38,712 nucleotides of DNA from Chitinophagaceae bacterium. GTDB lineage: Bacteria > Bacteroidota > Bacteroidia > Chitinophagales > Chitinophagaceae. The position numbers and the translations under genes were made by a program. Shown in pieces: positions 7,663 through 15,324 of the stretch (its first letter is position 1; each line of letters opens with the position of its first letter). The notes under the pieces were generated by a model that was not told where the DNA came from, made no database searches, and saw only the letters and a program-made list of their open reading frames with translations. The DNA lies in contig CANGOX010000025.1 in the NCBI GenBank assembly GCA_947455605.1, positions 1 to 38,712 on the forward strand, written 5' to 3'.

Positions 7663-8259
7663 CTACAGATCATTATCTGTTTCAACCAACACTTTAAATG
7701 TACGGTGATCCAGGTTGTCTGCCGTTAAACGGATCCGGATCTTTCCGAAACCGGTGGTTTCCCTGACATCTGTAAATTCGGCTTTTTGCGCTCCACTAAC
7801 ACTACCAAATTTTTTATCAGAACTGATGGGCATGAAGGTATCTATCAGGCTGGAGAAAGCCATCTCGGCTTCCAGTTGAGTATTGAATTCAAACCATAGT
7901 TTACAATTGGTGATCAGCGTGTTTTTTGGGTCACCATTCCTTACACAAAAGAATTCTATTTTACCACTGGTAAAAGAGGGCTTAAAAAAGGGATGTTTGG
8001 TAAACACAAAGGAAAGGATCTCCTGGTAGCCCTGCCCGGTTTTGGCTGAATTATTTACCCATATCCCTTCTTTTTTCTTCTTTTCGTATAAGGCAGGTAT
8101 ATAAGTTTTTAAAAAATCCTGAATAGAAGGATCAGGTTGCGGCGTAAAAATATTGAAGAGAAGCTGGTTGGCAAATTTGTCTACCGATAAGGTCTGGGCA
8201 TAGGCATACCCCGTTAGTAAGCAGGATACAAAACATACCAAAACCAATCTTCGAAACAT
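7663..8259 (-). CDS. Secreted protein of unknown function
   Basis: I do not recognise this family. The ATG at 8259 is preferred over one at 8280 because AAGGAAGG lies a few bases upstream of it and it gives a proper signal peptide (MFRRLVLVCFVSCLLTGYAYAQ). The mature protein is about 175 residues, contains a basic stretch YEKKKKEG, two cysteines that might pair, and an apparent mixed alpha/beta composition. It is convergent with cytidylate kinase and follows the RidA-like gene with a 57-base gap on the minus strand. No function can be inferred from context. Confidence 0.75.
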   Translation of the reverse strand: MFRRLVLVCFVSCLLTGYAYAQTLSVDKFANQLLFNIFTPQPDPSIQDFLKTYIPALYEKKKKEGIWVNNSAKTGQGYQEILSFVFTKHPFFKPSFTSGKIEFFCVRNGDPKNTLITNCKLWFEFNTQLEAEMAFSSLIDTFMPISSDKKFGSVSGAQKAEFTDVRETTGFGKIRIRLTADNLDHRTFKVLVETDNDL

Positions 8260-8316
8260 GGGGCCTTCCTTATTATGCAAACAAAATAAGCATTTTTAGT
8301 GTACGGCAATCATCTC

Positions 8317-8775
8317 TCAGTGAACTTCTACAATGATATAGACCGATACCGAGAAATCAAAAGGCAGACTGGCAATACCGGCAGCGGTTCGGGTATGTTT
8401 ACCGTCATCTCCAAAAAGGGCCACCATCAGATCAGATGCGCCATTCATCACCACACCCTGTTCTGTAAATTCGGGGTCGCTGCTAACCAGACCATGAACG
8501 GCAATGATCTGTTTTATGCAATCCAGATTGCCCATCAGGTTCTTTACGGCCCCCAGGCAATTGATAGCGGCTATTTTAGCGGCTTCTTTTCCTTTTTCCG
8601 TATCAATATCCCTGCCTATTTTTCCTTTGAATGATTTATCGCCCAATGCAGATACATGGCCGGAAGTATAGACCAGATTACCCGATCTTTTGGCTGGAAT
8701 ATAATTGGCAAGCGGAATGGTTATATCGGGGATGGTGATGCCCAGTTCCTGAATCCGTGCTTCAATATTGCTCAT
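8317..8775 (-). CDS. RidA/YjgF superfamily protein
   Basis: This 152-residue protein matches the longer YjgF/chorismate-mutase-like branch of the RidA superfamily: an N-terminal extension MSNIEARIQELGITIPD, then GNLVYTSGHVS and a C-terminal HTRTAAGIASLPFDFSVSV. The Arg of that segment corresponds to the arginine that binds the carboxylate of 2-iminoacids in deaminating members. Canonical RidA hydrolyses reactive enamines/imines; in this branch the activity is less certain. A perfect TGCGCC hairpin separates it from the upstream ChaN-like gene, so it probably has its own promoter. Confidence 0.88.
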   Translation of the reverse strand: MSNIEARIQELGITIPDITIPLANYIPAKRSGNLVYTSGHVSALGDKSFKGKIGRDIDTEKGKEAAKIAAINCLGAVKNLMGNLDCIKQIIAVHGLVSSDPEFTEQGVVMNGASDLMVALFGDDGKHTRTAAGIASLPFDFSVSVYIIVEVH

Positions 8776-8813
8776 AGGTAGTCGTTTTGTATACTATGAA
8801 AATAGGCCATTTA

Positions 8814-8880
8814 ATAAAAAAACTGCGCCTTTGCGCCTTTGCGTGAAAAATTCTCGCAAAGGCGCAAAGGCGCAGTTTCA
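8814..8880 (-). terminator. Perfect 23-bp TGCGCC hairpin with T-tail on the minus strand
   Basis: The left arm at 8821-8843 and the right arm at 8855-8877 are perfect reverse complements of 23 bp around an 11-base loop. Seven A's at 8816-8822 give a T-run on the minus strand just after the ChaN-like gene, so it should act as its terminator. It belongs to the same dispersed family as 1023-1086 and 22233-22290. Confidence 0.85.
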
Positions 8881-8891
8881 ATTTTTTTAAC

Positions 8892-9746
8892 CTAATAAGT
8901 AGTCGTCATGTTCTCAGCCACACAAATGATAAAATCAGCCCGGCCCAGATTCTCAGCCAATAAACTGTTCACATCTTTCTGTGATACCGTGGTGATGGTG
9001 CCATATTTTAACTCCGGTCTTTTGTTTTTTAAATGCCAGAGAATGCCTTCATAATTATCTGAATGATAAGACCCGTTGAAATGGATAAAGAGGCTGCCTG
9101 TTTTATAATACTGCAGAATAAAATAAGCCATCGTAGCATCTTTGATAGCCTGTGCTTTGGGTAAATTTTCACCACTATGACCGCCCATCATTTCCATCAT
9201 TTTTTTGTAACCGGGTAACTCAGGGTCATAAGCAATGGGCAGGGGAGCTATCCAGGTCTTTTCTTTTGCACTGATCGTATCCAATGCAGCAAAACCACCT
9301 TTTGAAACCATAGAAGCATATCTTCTAGGAACATTACTCGCAGCAAATACAATATGGTTCTCTTTCGCAAAATTGACCAATGGGGCATAATCAGTTGGAT
9401 AATTCTTCCATAACCTGGCCATAGAATCCAATCCCTTGGCTTTGATCTTTCCCTGCAGGTACATATCCAGCGCTTCCTGGTTATCCTGCTCAAACATTTC
9501 GGCACCCATTACCAGCTCACGGCTTTGTTTAAGTGAAGTAGTTACTTCCAGCTGCAGCCAATGCGCAATTGGGTTATTGTGAAATTCACCAAACAAAACA
9601 ATATCCTTCTCCGCCAGTATACGGATCATTTTTTCGTAATCTATTTTTTTGCCTTTTGCATTATACAAAATATAGGCAGGTTTTTGTTGAGCAGATACCA
9701 TTGAGGCGATCAGGCAAAAACTGAGTAAGAAAGTGACAATTTTCAT
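8892..9746 (-). CDS. ChaN-family haem-binding-like exported protein
   Basis: The 284-residue protein has a signal peptide ending near VSAQ and the ChaN (cofactor/haem-binding uptake) fold markers: DIVLFGEFHNNPIAHWLQ, MGAEMFEQDNQ, ASNVPRRYASMV and the late IHFNGSYHSDNYEGILWHL. Campylobacter ChaN is an iron-regulated lipoprotein that binds stacked haems; here there is no lipobox, so a soluble periplasmic protein is more likely. It sits downstream of the DUF3500 gene with a 59-base gap and is closed by a strong hairpin. A role in haem handling is family-based and not proven for this protein. Confidence 0.85.
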   Translation of the reverse strand: MKIVTFLLSFCLIASMVSAQQKPAYILYNAKGKKIDYEKMIRILAEKDIVLFGEFHNNPIAHWLQLEVTTSLKQSRELVMGAEMFEQDNQEALDMYLQGKIKAKGLDSMARLWKNYPTDYAPLVNFAKENHIVFAASNVPRRYASMVSKGGFAALDTISAKEKTWIAPLPIAYDPELPGYKKMMEMMGGHSGENLPKAQAIKDATMAYFILQYYKTGSLFIHFNGSYHSDNYEGILWHLKNKRPELKYGTITTVSQKDVNSLLAENLGRADFIICVAENMTTTY

Positions 9747-9805
9747 AACTGTTATTTAGATAAGGGCATCAAGATAGGAAATATCTTTTTACGGGTCGGT
9801 TACAC

Positions 9806-10822
9806 TCAACGTTTATGTGCAGCCTTATAATGTTCTAGCAGCTCATCACCACCAAAATCATGTTTCAGGTCGCGAACAACGGAATGCACATGGTTGGCAT
9901 TATTCTGGGTGTTATCATATTCAATCACAATGGTTGGTCCCTGCACGCGGTAATAGGTGCCCTTACCCAATGCTTCTTCTGTAGACCCCGCCCAGGCAAA
10001 CCAGAGATTATCCAGACCATTTTGCTGAATCTCTTTCAACATGTCATCTGCAAACAATTTGGTAAAGCGATGCACATACACGCCAATCAGTTGCAGCAGG
10101 AAAGCCTGTTGATCCTTGTTTAAATCTGCAAAACGGATACCCACAGGGTTGCCCAGCATGGCGCTTCTTTTATCAAAGGTCAGGATGTCTTTAAAAGGCG
10201 TTGTATCGATCACTGCTTTCTGTAATTGTGTCTTATCAAGTGAATGCAGTAAAGCAAAGCCTTTATCGGTTTCTTCTTTCAGAACCTGCTTTCCTTTTTC
10301 CGGGCCGCTTAAAACGATCGCTGGATTACTTCCCAGGAATGTGGGGGTAGCTGCTGTAAGGGTTTGTTTATCGAAAGAGAAATTAAAGGAGATATGATGC
10401 CCTTCAAAACGCCAGCCCCAGATAGCATTGGCAGAGGGTGTTCCGAATATAGAGATATGGTAATTGTTGGGATCGCGATAATGATCTTCCGGTTTTCTGT
10501 TCTCCAATACTTTCAAAACATCATCCAGCTGTCTGATCTGTGCCACTTTCTGAAAACTTTCTTCACTCATACAGGTGCGCATCAGATCGAGTGCAGCACG
10601 CTTTTGCTCCTCATTCATATCATTAAAAGTGATGCCCTGTCTGCGCAGTGGCACAAAATGATAATTGTAACGTTCCTCTCCGTCAAAAGGGAATACCGTA
10701 GAGTCTTTCTGGCCCGGATCCAGCATGGCCATAAAACGGTTGGCGGCCGTTACGGCCTGTTGTGCATGGGTGTTTACGGATAACAGCCATACAAATAGGA
10801 CAGGGAGCAGCAATCGTTTCAT
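9806..10822 (-). CDS. Secreted DUF3500 protein
   Basis: The 338-residue protein has a signal peptide (MKRLLLPVLFVWLLSVNTHAQ) and the hallmarks of DUF3500: FPFDGEERYNYHFVP, the central NAIWGWRFEGHHISFNFSF and a late NNANHVHSVVRDLKHDFGGDELL segment. The many conserved histidines and the paired WGWRFEGHH motif suggest metal or cofactor binding, but the biochemical function of the family is unknown to me. It lies upstream of and in the same direction as the ChaN-like gene. A TATCTTTA box is found 25 bases before the start. Confidence 0.88.
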   Translation of the reverse strand: MKRLLLPVLFVWLLSVNTHAQQAVTAANRFMAMLDPGQKDSTVFPFDGEERYNYHFVPLRRQGITFNDMNEEQKRAALDLMRTCMSEESFQKVAQIRQLDDVLKVLENRKPEDHYRDPNNYHISIFGTPSANAIWGWRFEGHHISFNFSFDKQTLTAATPTFLGSNPAIVLSGPEKGKQVLKEETDKGFALLHSLDKTQLQKAVIDTTPFKDILTFDKRSAMLGNPVGIRFADLNKDQQAFLLQLIGVYVHRFTKLFADDMLKEIQQNGLDNLWFAWAGSTEEALGKGTYYRVQGPTIVIEYDNTQNNANHVHSVVRDLKHDFGGDELLEHYKAAHKR

Positions 10823-10846
10823 TCTGTTGGGATTTAGATGATCCCT

Positions 10847-10854
10847 TAAAGATA
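10847..10854 (-). promoter_or_regulatory. Candidate -7 box of the DUF3500 gene
   Basis: On the minus strand this reads TATCTTTA, one mismatch from TAnnTTTG, at a suitable distance from the start at 10822. No clear -33 element was found. Confidence 0.4.
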
Positions 10855-10872
10855 TAGGACTTGCGGTATAAA

Positions 10873-10920
10873 TGCACGCAGGGGCGCAAACCTGCCTGTC
10901 GGCAGACAGGGGCGCAGTAT
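10873..10920. repeat. TGCGCC half-element interrupted by a 20-bp palindromic insert
   Basis: Bases 10873-10890 plus 10911-10920 together match the right arm of the hairpin at 22233-22290 (with a few substitutions). Between them is CCTGCCTGTCGGCAGACAGG (10891-10910), which contains a perfect CCTGTC/GACAGG stem. No left arm is present nearby. Confidence 0.75.
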
Positions 10921-10936
10921 TATTTAGAGCAGCTTG

Positions 10937-12073
10937 TTAATTATCTGCTACACATCGGAAGCCTGTATGCTCCATGCCCGTATCAGGAGAGGATTTCATT
11001 CTTGAAGTAACCCGATACCCTTTACAGTAGGAAGAATTGCATAAAAAAGAGCCTCCACGGATCACTTTTTTTGGGATAGAAGGTTCTTCCGGATCATAAC
11101 TGCTGGCTGGTCCCTTGGGTGAATTGGCTACTGTGGCTACTATGCTTTGAAAGTAATCTGGCCGATACCAATCGCTACACCATTCCCATACATTACCCGC
11201 CATATCATACAATCCGAATCCGTTCTTTTCAAAAGAACGTACCGGTGCCGCTTTTTCAAAATGATCCCAATCGGTATTCATCGCAGGAAATTTTCCCTGC
11301 CAGGTATTGGCTTTGGGTTTTCCTGCTTCGATATCCTCATTACCCCAGGGATATTTTTTCTCTTTCAACCCACCTCTTGCGGCATATTCCCATTCAGCCT
11401 CGGTAGGTAACCGCTTACCGGCCCATTTGCAATAAGCCACAGCATCCTCCCAGCTTACCTGAACAACCGGGTAATTATCCTTACCCACAATATCAGAACC
11501 CGGTCCTTGCGGATGTTTCCAGTTGGCACCTGCCACCCAGCTCCACCATTGCGAATAATCGTTCAGATCTTCTGTATTTGTTTTTTTGAATACCAGTGAA
11601 GAGGGTACAAGTTGCTCAGCCGGTGGTTTGGCAGTTCCAGGAGGTAATTGTGTTTTGAGTTCTTCCCAATCAACAGGTTTTTCTGCTGTGGTGATATAGC
11701 CGGTGGCTTTTACAAACTCGCTGAATTGTTTATTGGTTACTTCATTCACATCCATCCAGAAATTTTTTACAGCAACTTTATGTGCCGGGTATTCATCTCT
11801 TCTGCCTTCGTTATCAGAAGCACCTAAAACAGATTCACCGGTTATTATGAGCGTCATGCCTTCGTGACTGGCAATTGTATGGGTAACACTATTGCTGTCT
11901 TCCGCTTTGGCAATGGTGAATCTGGATGGGATATTAGTCTGGCAGTCGAGCGCAGAATCCTTTTCATGCGCAACCAGTGTTTTATCTTTTGTTTCATTTT
12001 GTTTACAGGATACAATACAAAAGGATAGACTGCAAAGGATATATACTGCTTTGATTTGGTTGCTTAAGGCCAT
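10937..12073 (-). CDS. Formylglycine-generating enzyme-like (FGE-sulfatase domain) lipoprotein
   Basis: The frame extends upstream to 12208 but overlaps the preceding gene; the ATG at 12073 gives a clean lipoprotein signal (MALSNQIKAVYILCSLSFCIVSC, cysteine at about residue 22) and lies 32 bases after the previous stop. The 378-residue protein carries a complete FGE-sulfatase domain: MDVNEVTNKQFSEFV, YPVVQVSWEDAVAYCKWAGKRL, PTEAEWEYAARG, MAGNVWEWCSDWY and GGSFLCNSSYCKGYR. The last holds both cysteines (about C345 and C350) of the copper/thiol active site of true FGE, which converts a sulfatase Cys to formylglycine. No sulfatase lies in the window. A periplasmic, membrane-anchored location is inferred. 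Confidence 0.88.
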   Translation of the reverse strand: MALSNQIKAVYILCSLSFCIVSCKQNETKDKTLVAHEKDSALDCQTNIPSRFTIAKAEDSNSVTHTIASHEGMTLIITGESVLGASDNEGRRDEYPAHKVAVKNFWMDVNEVTNKQFSEFVKATGYITTAEKPVDWEELKTQLPPGTAKPPAEQLVPSSLVFKKTNTEDLNDYSQWWSWVAGANWKHPQGPGSDIVGKDNYPVVQVSWEDAVAYCKWAGKRLPTEAEWEYAARGGLKEKKYPWGNEDIEAGKPKANTWQGKFPAMNTDWDHFEKAAPVRSFEKNGFGLYDMAGNVWEWCSDWYRPDYFQSIVATVANSPKGPASSYDPEEPSIPKKVIRGGSFLCNSSYCKGYRVTSRMKSSPDTGMEHTGFRCVADN

Positions 12074-12105
12074 GCTGATTATTTTTCTATTGTACTTATT
12101 ATTGG

Positions 12106-13194
12106 TCAATCGATTCCTTCCCACCAGCGCAGAGAAGCGGCGGGTGCATTCAAATTTACGCATTCTCCGATCATGGGATGTATAACCGGCTGATTCCTTT
12201 CTGTACAAGCCTGTGTTACCCGAATGATTGGTTCATCCCAGGCATGTAAGCCAAGACTGAATTTAGCCCAATGTACCGGTAATAATACCTTTGCGTTCAA
12301 TTCAACTGCTGCCTTTGCTGTTTCTTCCGGCATCATGTGAATGTATTTCCAGTAACGGTTGTATTGACCACATTCCAGTATTGCCAGATCAAACGGGCCA
12401 TAGGCTTTACCGATTTCGGAGAAATGGGTATCATATCCGGAATCTCCACCGATAAATATTTTCATGTGTGGTGTGATCAGCACAAATGACACCCAGATGG
12501 ATTGATTTCTGGAAAACCCTCTGCCGGAAAAATGTCTGGCAGGAAAAGTATGGATATAAAACCCTTCATCCAGCCGGGCTTCTTCGTTCCAATCTTTTTC
12601 TATAACAATATCAGGATCAAATCCCCAACGTTCAAAATGGGCACCGGTACCCAGGCCGGTGATGATCTTTTTTACACTGAGTTGGGTAACGGTTGTATGA
12701 TCCAGGTGGTCCCAGTGATCATGCGAAATGAACAGATAATCGATGGGAGGAAATTCTTCAATTGCGTACACATCTGTGCCAGGGAAACTTTTGGTTGTAA
12801 AACTTACCGGAGAAGCATTACCGCTGAATACCGGGTCAACCAATATCTTCTTTCCATCAACCTGCATAAAATAAGAAGAGTGACCAAACCACACCAGAAT
12901 ATTTTCATCAGGGTTGAGCGATAACAAATTTGTTTTTTGTGAAGGCAGTGGAAATTTGGGAAGGTTTCTTTTGTCTTTATCAAAAAAGAATTCCTTCATC
13001 ACCTTGGTATAGCTCTGGCCTTCCTCAAGCGTAGGGGTATGATGGATATTCTGAAAACTGCCTTCGCGGTAATGCGGTGAGTTCTTTATTTTCTCAAGCC
13101 GTTTACCGGAAGGCAGTTTGCCAAAAGAAGGCTGGTGCATGAATGCATACACCCCTATTGTGATAACAAGGATCAATACAACGGCTATCATCAT
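12106..13194 (-). CDS. MBL-fold metallohydrolase, UlaG/NAPE-PLD-like, membrane-anchored
   Basis: The ATG at 13194 overlaps the stop of the upstream oxidoreductase (ATGA), which argues for this start instead of an extension to 13260. The 362-residue protein opens with one hydrophobic segment (MMIAVVLILVITIGVYAF) and then a metallo-beta-lactamase fold: VWFGHSSYFMQVDGKKILVDPVF, the zinc motif SHDHWDHLD, FPARHFSGRG, GGDSGYDTHF and a late PVHWAKF. This arrangement is typical of the NAPE-phospholipase D/RomA-like branch. Substrate is unknown. It is the middle gene of a three-gene minus-strand unit. Confidence 0.87.
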   Translation of the reverse strand: MMIAVVLILVITIGVYAFMHQPSFGKLPSGKRLEKIKNSPHYREGSFQNIHHTPTLEEGQSYTKVMKEFFFDKDKRNLPKFPLPSQKTNLLSLNPDENILVWFGHSSYFMQVDGKKILVDPVFSGNASPVSFTTKSFPGTDVYAIEEFPPIDYLFISHDHWDHLDHTTVTQLSVKKIITGLGTGAHFERWGFDPDIVIEKDWNEEARLDEGFYIHTFPARHFSGRGFSRNQSIWVSFVLITPHMKIFIGGDSGYDTHFSEIGKAYGPFDLAILECGQYNRYWKYIHMMPEETAKAAVELNAKVLLPVHWAKFSLGLHAWDEPIIRVTQACTERNQPVIHPMIGECVNLNAPAASLRWWEGID

Positions 13195-14321
13195 TTTTTG
13201 AGACTGATCGTATGTGCATTCTTCTGCGCTTTCAAAGCCAGCTCTGTAGCCAGAAAGCAATGTGCCTGTGGCATAGCGGTTTCTGTTCTGTTCAGAACAT
13301 CATTCACCAATAATTCGCCAAATGGCAAAGGTTCACTGTTGCAATCGATGAATTTGGTTTCTTTCTGATTAACAATATATAAGTGATTACCACCCGCAGG
13401 GCCAGCTATGTCTACATTTTTGCGTACTTCTATAAACCCTTCTGTTCCCAAAATAGTTAAACGGCCATCACCCCATGATGCCAGTCCATCCGGTGTAAAC
13501 CAGTCAACCCGGATATAGCCCATACCATTATTACCCCTTAGCGTAATATCTCCAAAATCTTCAAACCCAGGATATTGCGGATAGTGCACATTGCCTACAT
13601 GCGATGCAACAACTTCTGCTGAAGTAGAACCTGTAAAATACAGGAACTGGTCAAACTGATGCGAACCGATATCACAAATAATGCCGCCAAATCTTTTCTT
13701 ATCAAAGAACCATTCCGGTCTTGTTTTTGGTGACATGCGATGCGGCGCCAGAATCACGGTTTGTATAACATTTCCGATAGCACCTGCTTTCACCAGTTCG
13801 CCCGCTTTTACAGTAGCTTTGTTCTCAAAACGTTCGCTGTACATGATCGAGTAAATTCGTTTGGTCTCTTTCTGTACACGTCGTACTTCTTCCAGTTGTT
13901 CGAGTGTGATGATACCGGGTTTGTCTACCAGATAATCTTTCCCATGCTCCATTACGGCAATGCCTAATGGTGCTCTTTCATCAGGGATACCGGAACTTAA
14001 AATAAGTTGTATGGAGTTGTCTTCTAGGATCTGATCGGCACTGCCCGCTACCTTGGCCTGTGGAAATGCTTTGGTAAAGTTGGCCAGCAGATCGGCTTCC
14101 TTGGCATATACAGAAACCAATTGTCCGCCACCGCGGATCACCGCATTAACCATGGAAAAAATATGGTTATGGTTGATGTTGATCACCGAAAACCGGATCT
14201 TAGGTTCTGCCGAAACAGCCGCAACAGACGACTTTGGCATTGAAGATAGAAACGCCATACCCGTTGCCGTAGCAGCGGTATTCTTTATGAATTTACGACG
14301 GTTGGAAAACAGATCTTTCAT
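13191..14321 (-). CDS. Tat-exported Gfo/Idh/MocA-family oxidoreductase
   Basis: The 376-residue protein begins with a twin-arginine signal (NRRKFIKNTA followed by a hydrophobic Ala/Thr stretch), so it is folded with its NAD(P) cofactor before export. The Gfo/Idh/MocA fold is supported by the DKPG motif (equivalent to the usual EKP), SERFENKATVKAGELVKAGAIG split over adjacent elements, and DIGSHQFDQFLYF. Members oxidise or rearrange sugars and cyclitols, and secreted ones often act in glycan breakdown. It is the first gene of the unit with the MBL hydrolase and the FGE-like lipoprotein, and has a plausible promoter at 14351-14380. Confidence 0.92.
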   Translation of the reverse strand: MKDLFSNRRKFIKNTAATATGMAFLSSMPKSSVAAVSAEPKIRFSVININHNHIFSMVNAVIRGGGQLVSVYAKEADLLANFTKAFPQAKVAGSADQILEDNSIQLILSSGIPDERAPLGIAVMEHGKDYLVDKPGIITLEQLEEVRRVQKETKRIYSIMYSERFENKATVKAGELVKAGAIGNVIQTVILAPHRMSPKTRPEWFFDKKRFGGIICDIGSHQFDQFLYFTGSTSAEVVASHVGNVHYPQYPGFEDFGDITLRGNNGMGYIRVDWFTPDGLASWGDGRLTILGTEGFIEVRKNVDIAGPAGGNHLYIVNQKETKFIDCNSEPLPFGELLVNDVLNRTETAMPQAHCFLATELALKAQKNAHTISLKK

Positions 14322-14350
14322 ATAGCAATTTTTGAAGTGAATGTTACCGT

Positions 14351-14380
14351 TAAATGTACTGGATTCTTCGCTTTTGGCAA
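14351..14380 (-). promoter_or_regulatory. Candidate promoter of the oxidoreductase-MBL-FGE unit
   Basis: On the minus strand TTG (14380-14378) is followed after 19 bases by TACATTTA (14358-14351), one mismatch from TAnnTTTG. It lies 30 bases upstream of the start at 14321. Confidence 0.5.
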
Positions 14381-14488
14381 GATTAAAAATCAGGTATCAC
14401 CGATAGGAAAGAGTCTTTTACCGATGAGGCCGATTGAATCAATAATGTTGGAAGATGAATTCCATAGTGTGGAATGGGGGAGTGAATC

Positions 14489-14560
14489 GTGAGTAGTGAG
14501 TAGTGAGTTTTGGTTCTTGGTTCTTGTGGTTTTACAAGTTACTCACTACTCACTACTCAC
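14489..14560. repeat. GTGAGTA heptamer repeats forming a perfect 20-bp inverted repeat
   Basis: GTGAGTA, GTGAGTA, GTGAGT (14489-14508) is exactly complementary to 14541-14560. The 32-base loop carries a second heptamer, TTGGTTC twice (14510-14523). It lies just after the stop of the minus-strand DUF4337 gene and may form a hairpin in its transcript, but there is no T-run. Confidence 0.9.
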
Positions 14561-14569
14561 CACAGCCCA

Positions 14570-15139
14570 TCATCCTAAGATCTTAGAAACCAGATCCGAA
14601 TGCAGACTGATATGCATGAATGCTGCGAGACCTAATATGATGCCTAGTAAACTGGTTCCTGCAGCAAAATAAAGCAACCATTTTTTATTGGTAAGTGCGG
14701 TAATGCCAAACATGGCAATGGCAATGGTGAGTAAGGCATCGGTCATATCAAACTGGTCATCAAATTCATTGATATCGTCATACTCTTTCTGATAGCCGAT
14801 TGCCTGAGCCTTGATCTCTGTTTTTTCTTTTTCGTAGCGCGTAATTTCTCTCTCGTATTTTGCTATCAGGGTATCACTGCCTGCTAACTTTTCGGCTTTC
14901 AATAATTGCAGTGAGTTTTCGGCAATGGATTGTTTGGTGCTTTTTGCCTGAAAATAAGACCATGCATCAATACCTCTTGCCTGTGCCTGCGACATGGCCT
15001 GTACAATGTTTCCGTCCTTTACATTACAAAGCGCCATAAATGTGGCGGTAATCGCAACAAACAATGCCACTTTCGCATTTAGTTTTCCTTTCTCGGTCTG
15101 TTCAATAGACTCCTGTATGGTTTCGTTGATCTCGCTCAT
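14570..15139 (-). CDS. DUF4337-family membrane protein
   Basis: The 189-residue protein shows the DUF4337 pattern: a short acidic N-terminus, a first membrane segment (VALFVAITATFMALCNV), a soluble stretch DAWSYFQAKSTKQSI and a charged helical region, then two C-terminal membrane segments (DALLTIAIAMFGITAL and WLLYFAAGTSLLGIILGLAAF). The central region, rich in Lys and Glu around YEREITRYEKEKTEIKAQ, is probably a coiled coil. Function of the family is unknown. A TAATTTTA box (15162-15169, minus strand) lies upstream. The gene appears to be monocistronic. Confidence 0.85.
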   Translation of the reverse strand: MSEINETIQESIEQTEKGKLNAKVALFVAITATFMALCNVKDGNIVQAMSQAQARGIDAWSYFQAKSTKQSIAENSLQLLKAEKLAGSDTLIAKYEREITRYEKEKTEIKAQAIGYQKEYDDINEFDDQFDMTDALLTIAIAMFGITALTNKKWLLYFAAGTSLLGIILGLAAFMHISLHSDLVSKILG

Positions 15140-15161
15140 GATTGAAGTGGGAATTAAGCCC

Positions 15162-15169
15162 TAAAATTA
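15162..15169 (-). promoter_or_regulatory. Candidate -7 box of the DUF4337 gene
   Basis: The minus strand reads TAATTTTA, one mismatch from TAnnTTTG, about 22 bases before the start codon. No -33 element is evident. Confidence 0.35.
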
Positions 15170-15324
15170 GAACTAATTCAATCGGAAGCAGAATGCAAAA
15201 TTGTTAAAAAAGGAAAGGTTGTTGTACAAACTTCTATACGGAGATCGTTTAAGGGGTTCCTTACTTTTCTGTCTTCATCAGATTTTTCTGTGCCCTGATT
15301 TTTTGCAAATGATAGTGACTAAGA

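Noticed and set aside
8299..8634. A plus-strand frame opposite the RidA-like gene
   Set aside because: It is antisense to a recognised gene and its translation shows no plausible family or start signal.
12074..12208. N-terminal extension of the FGE-like gene
   Set aside because: It overlaps the upstream hydrolase gene and would bury the lipoprotein signal that starts at 12073.
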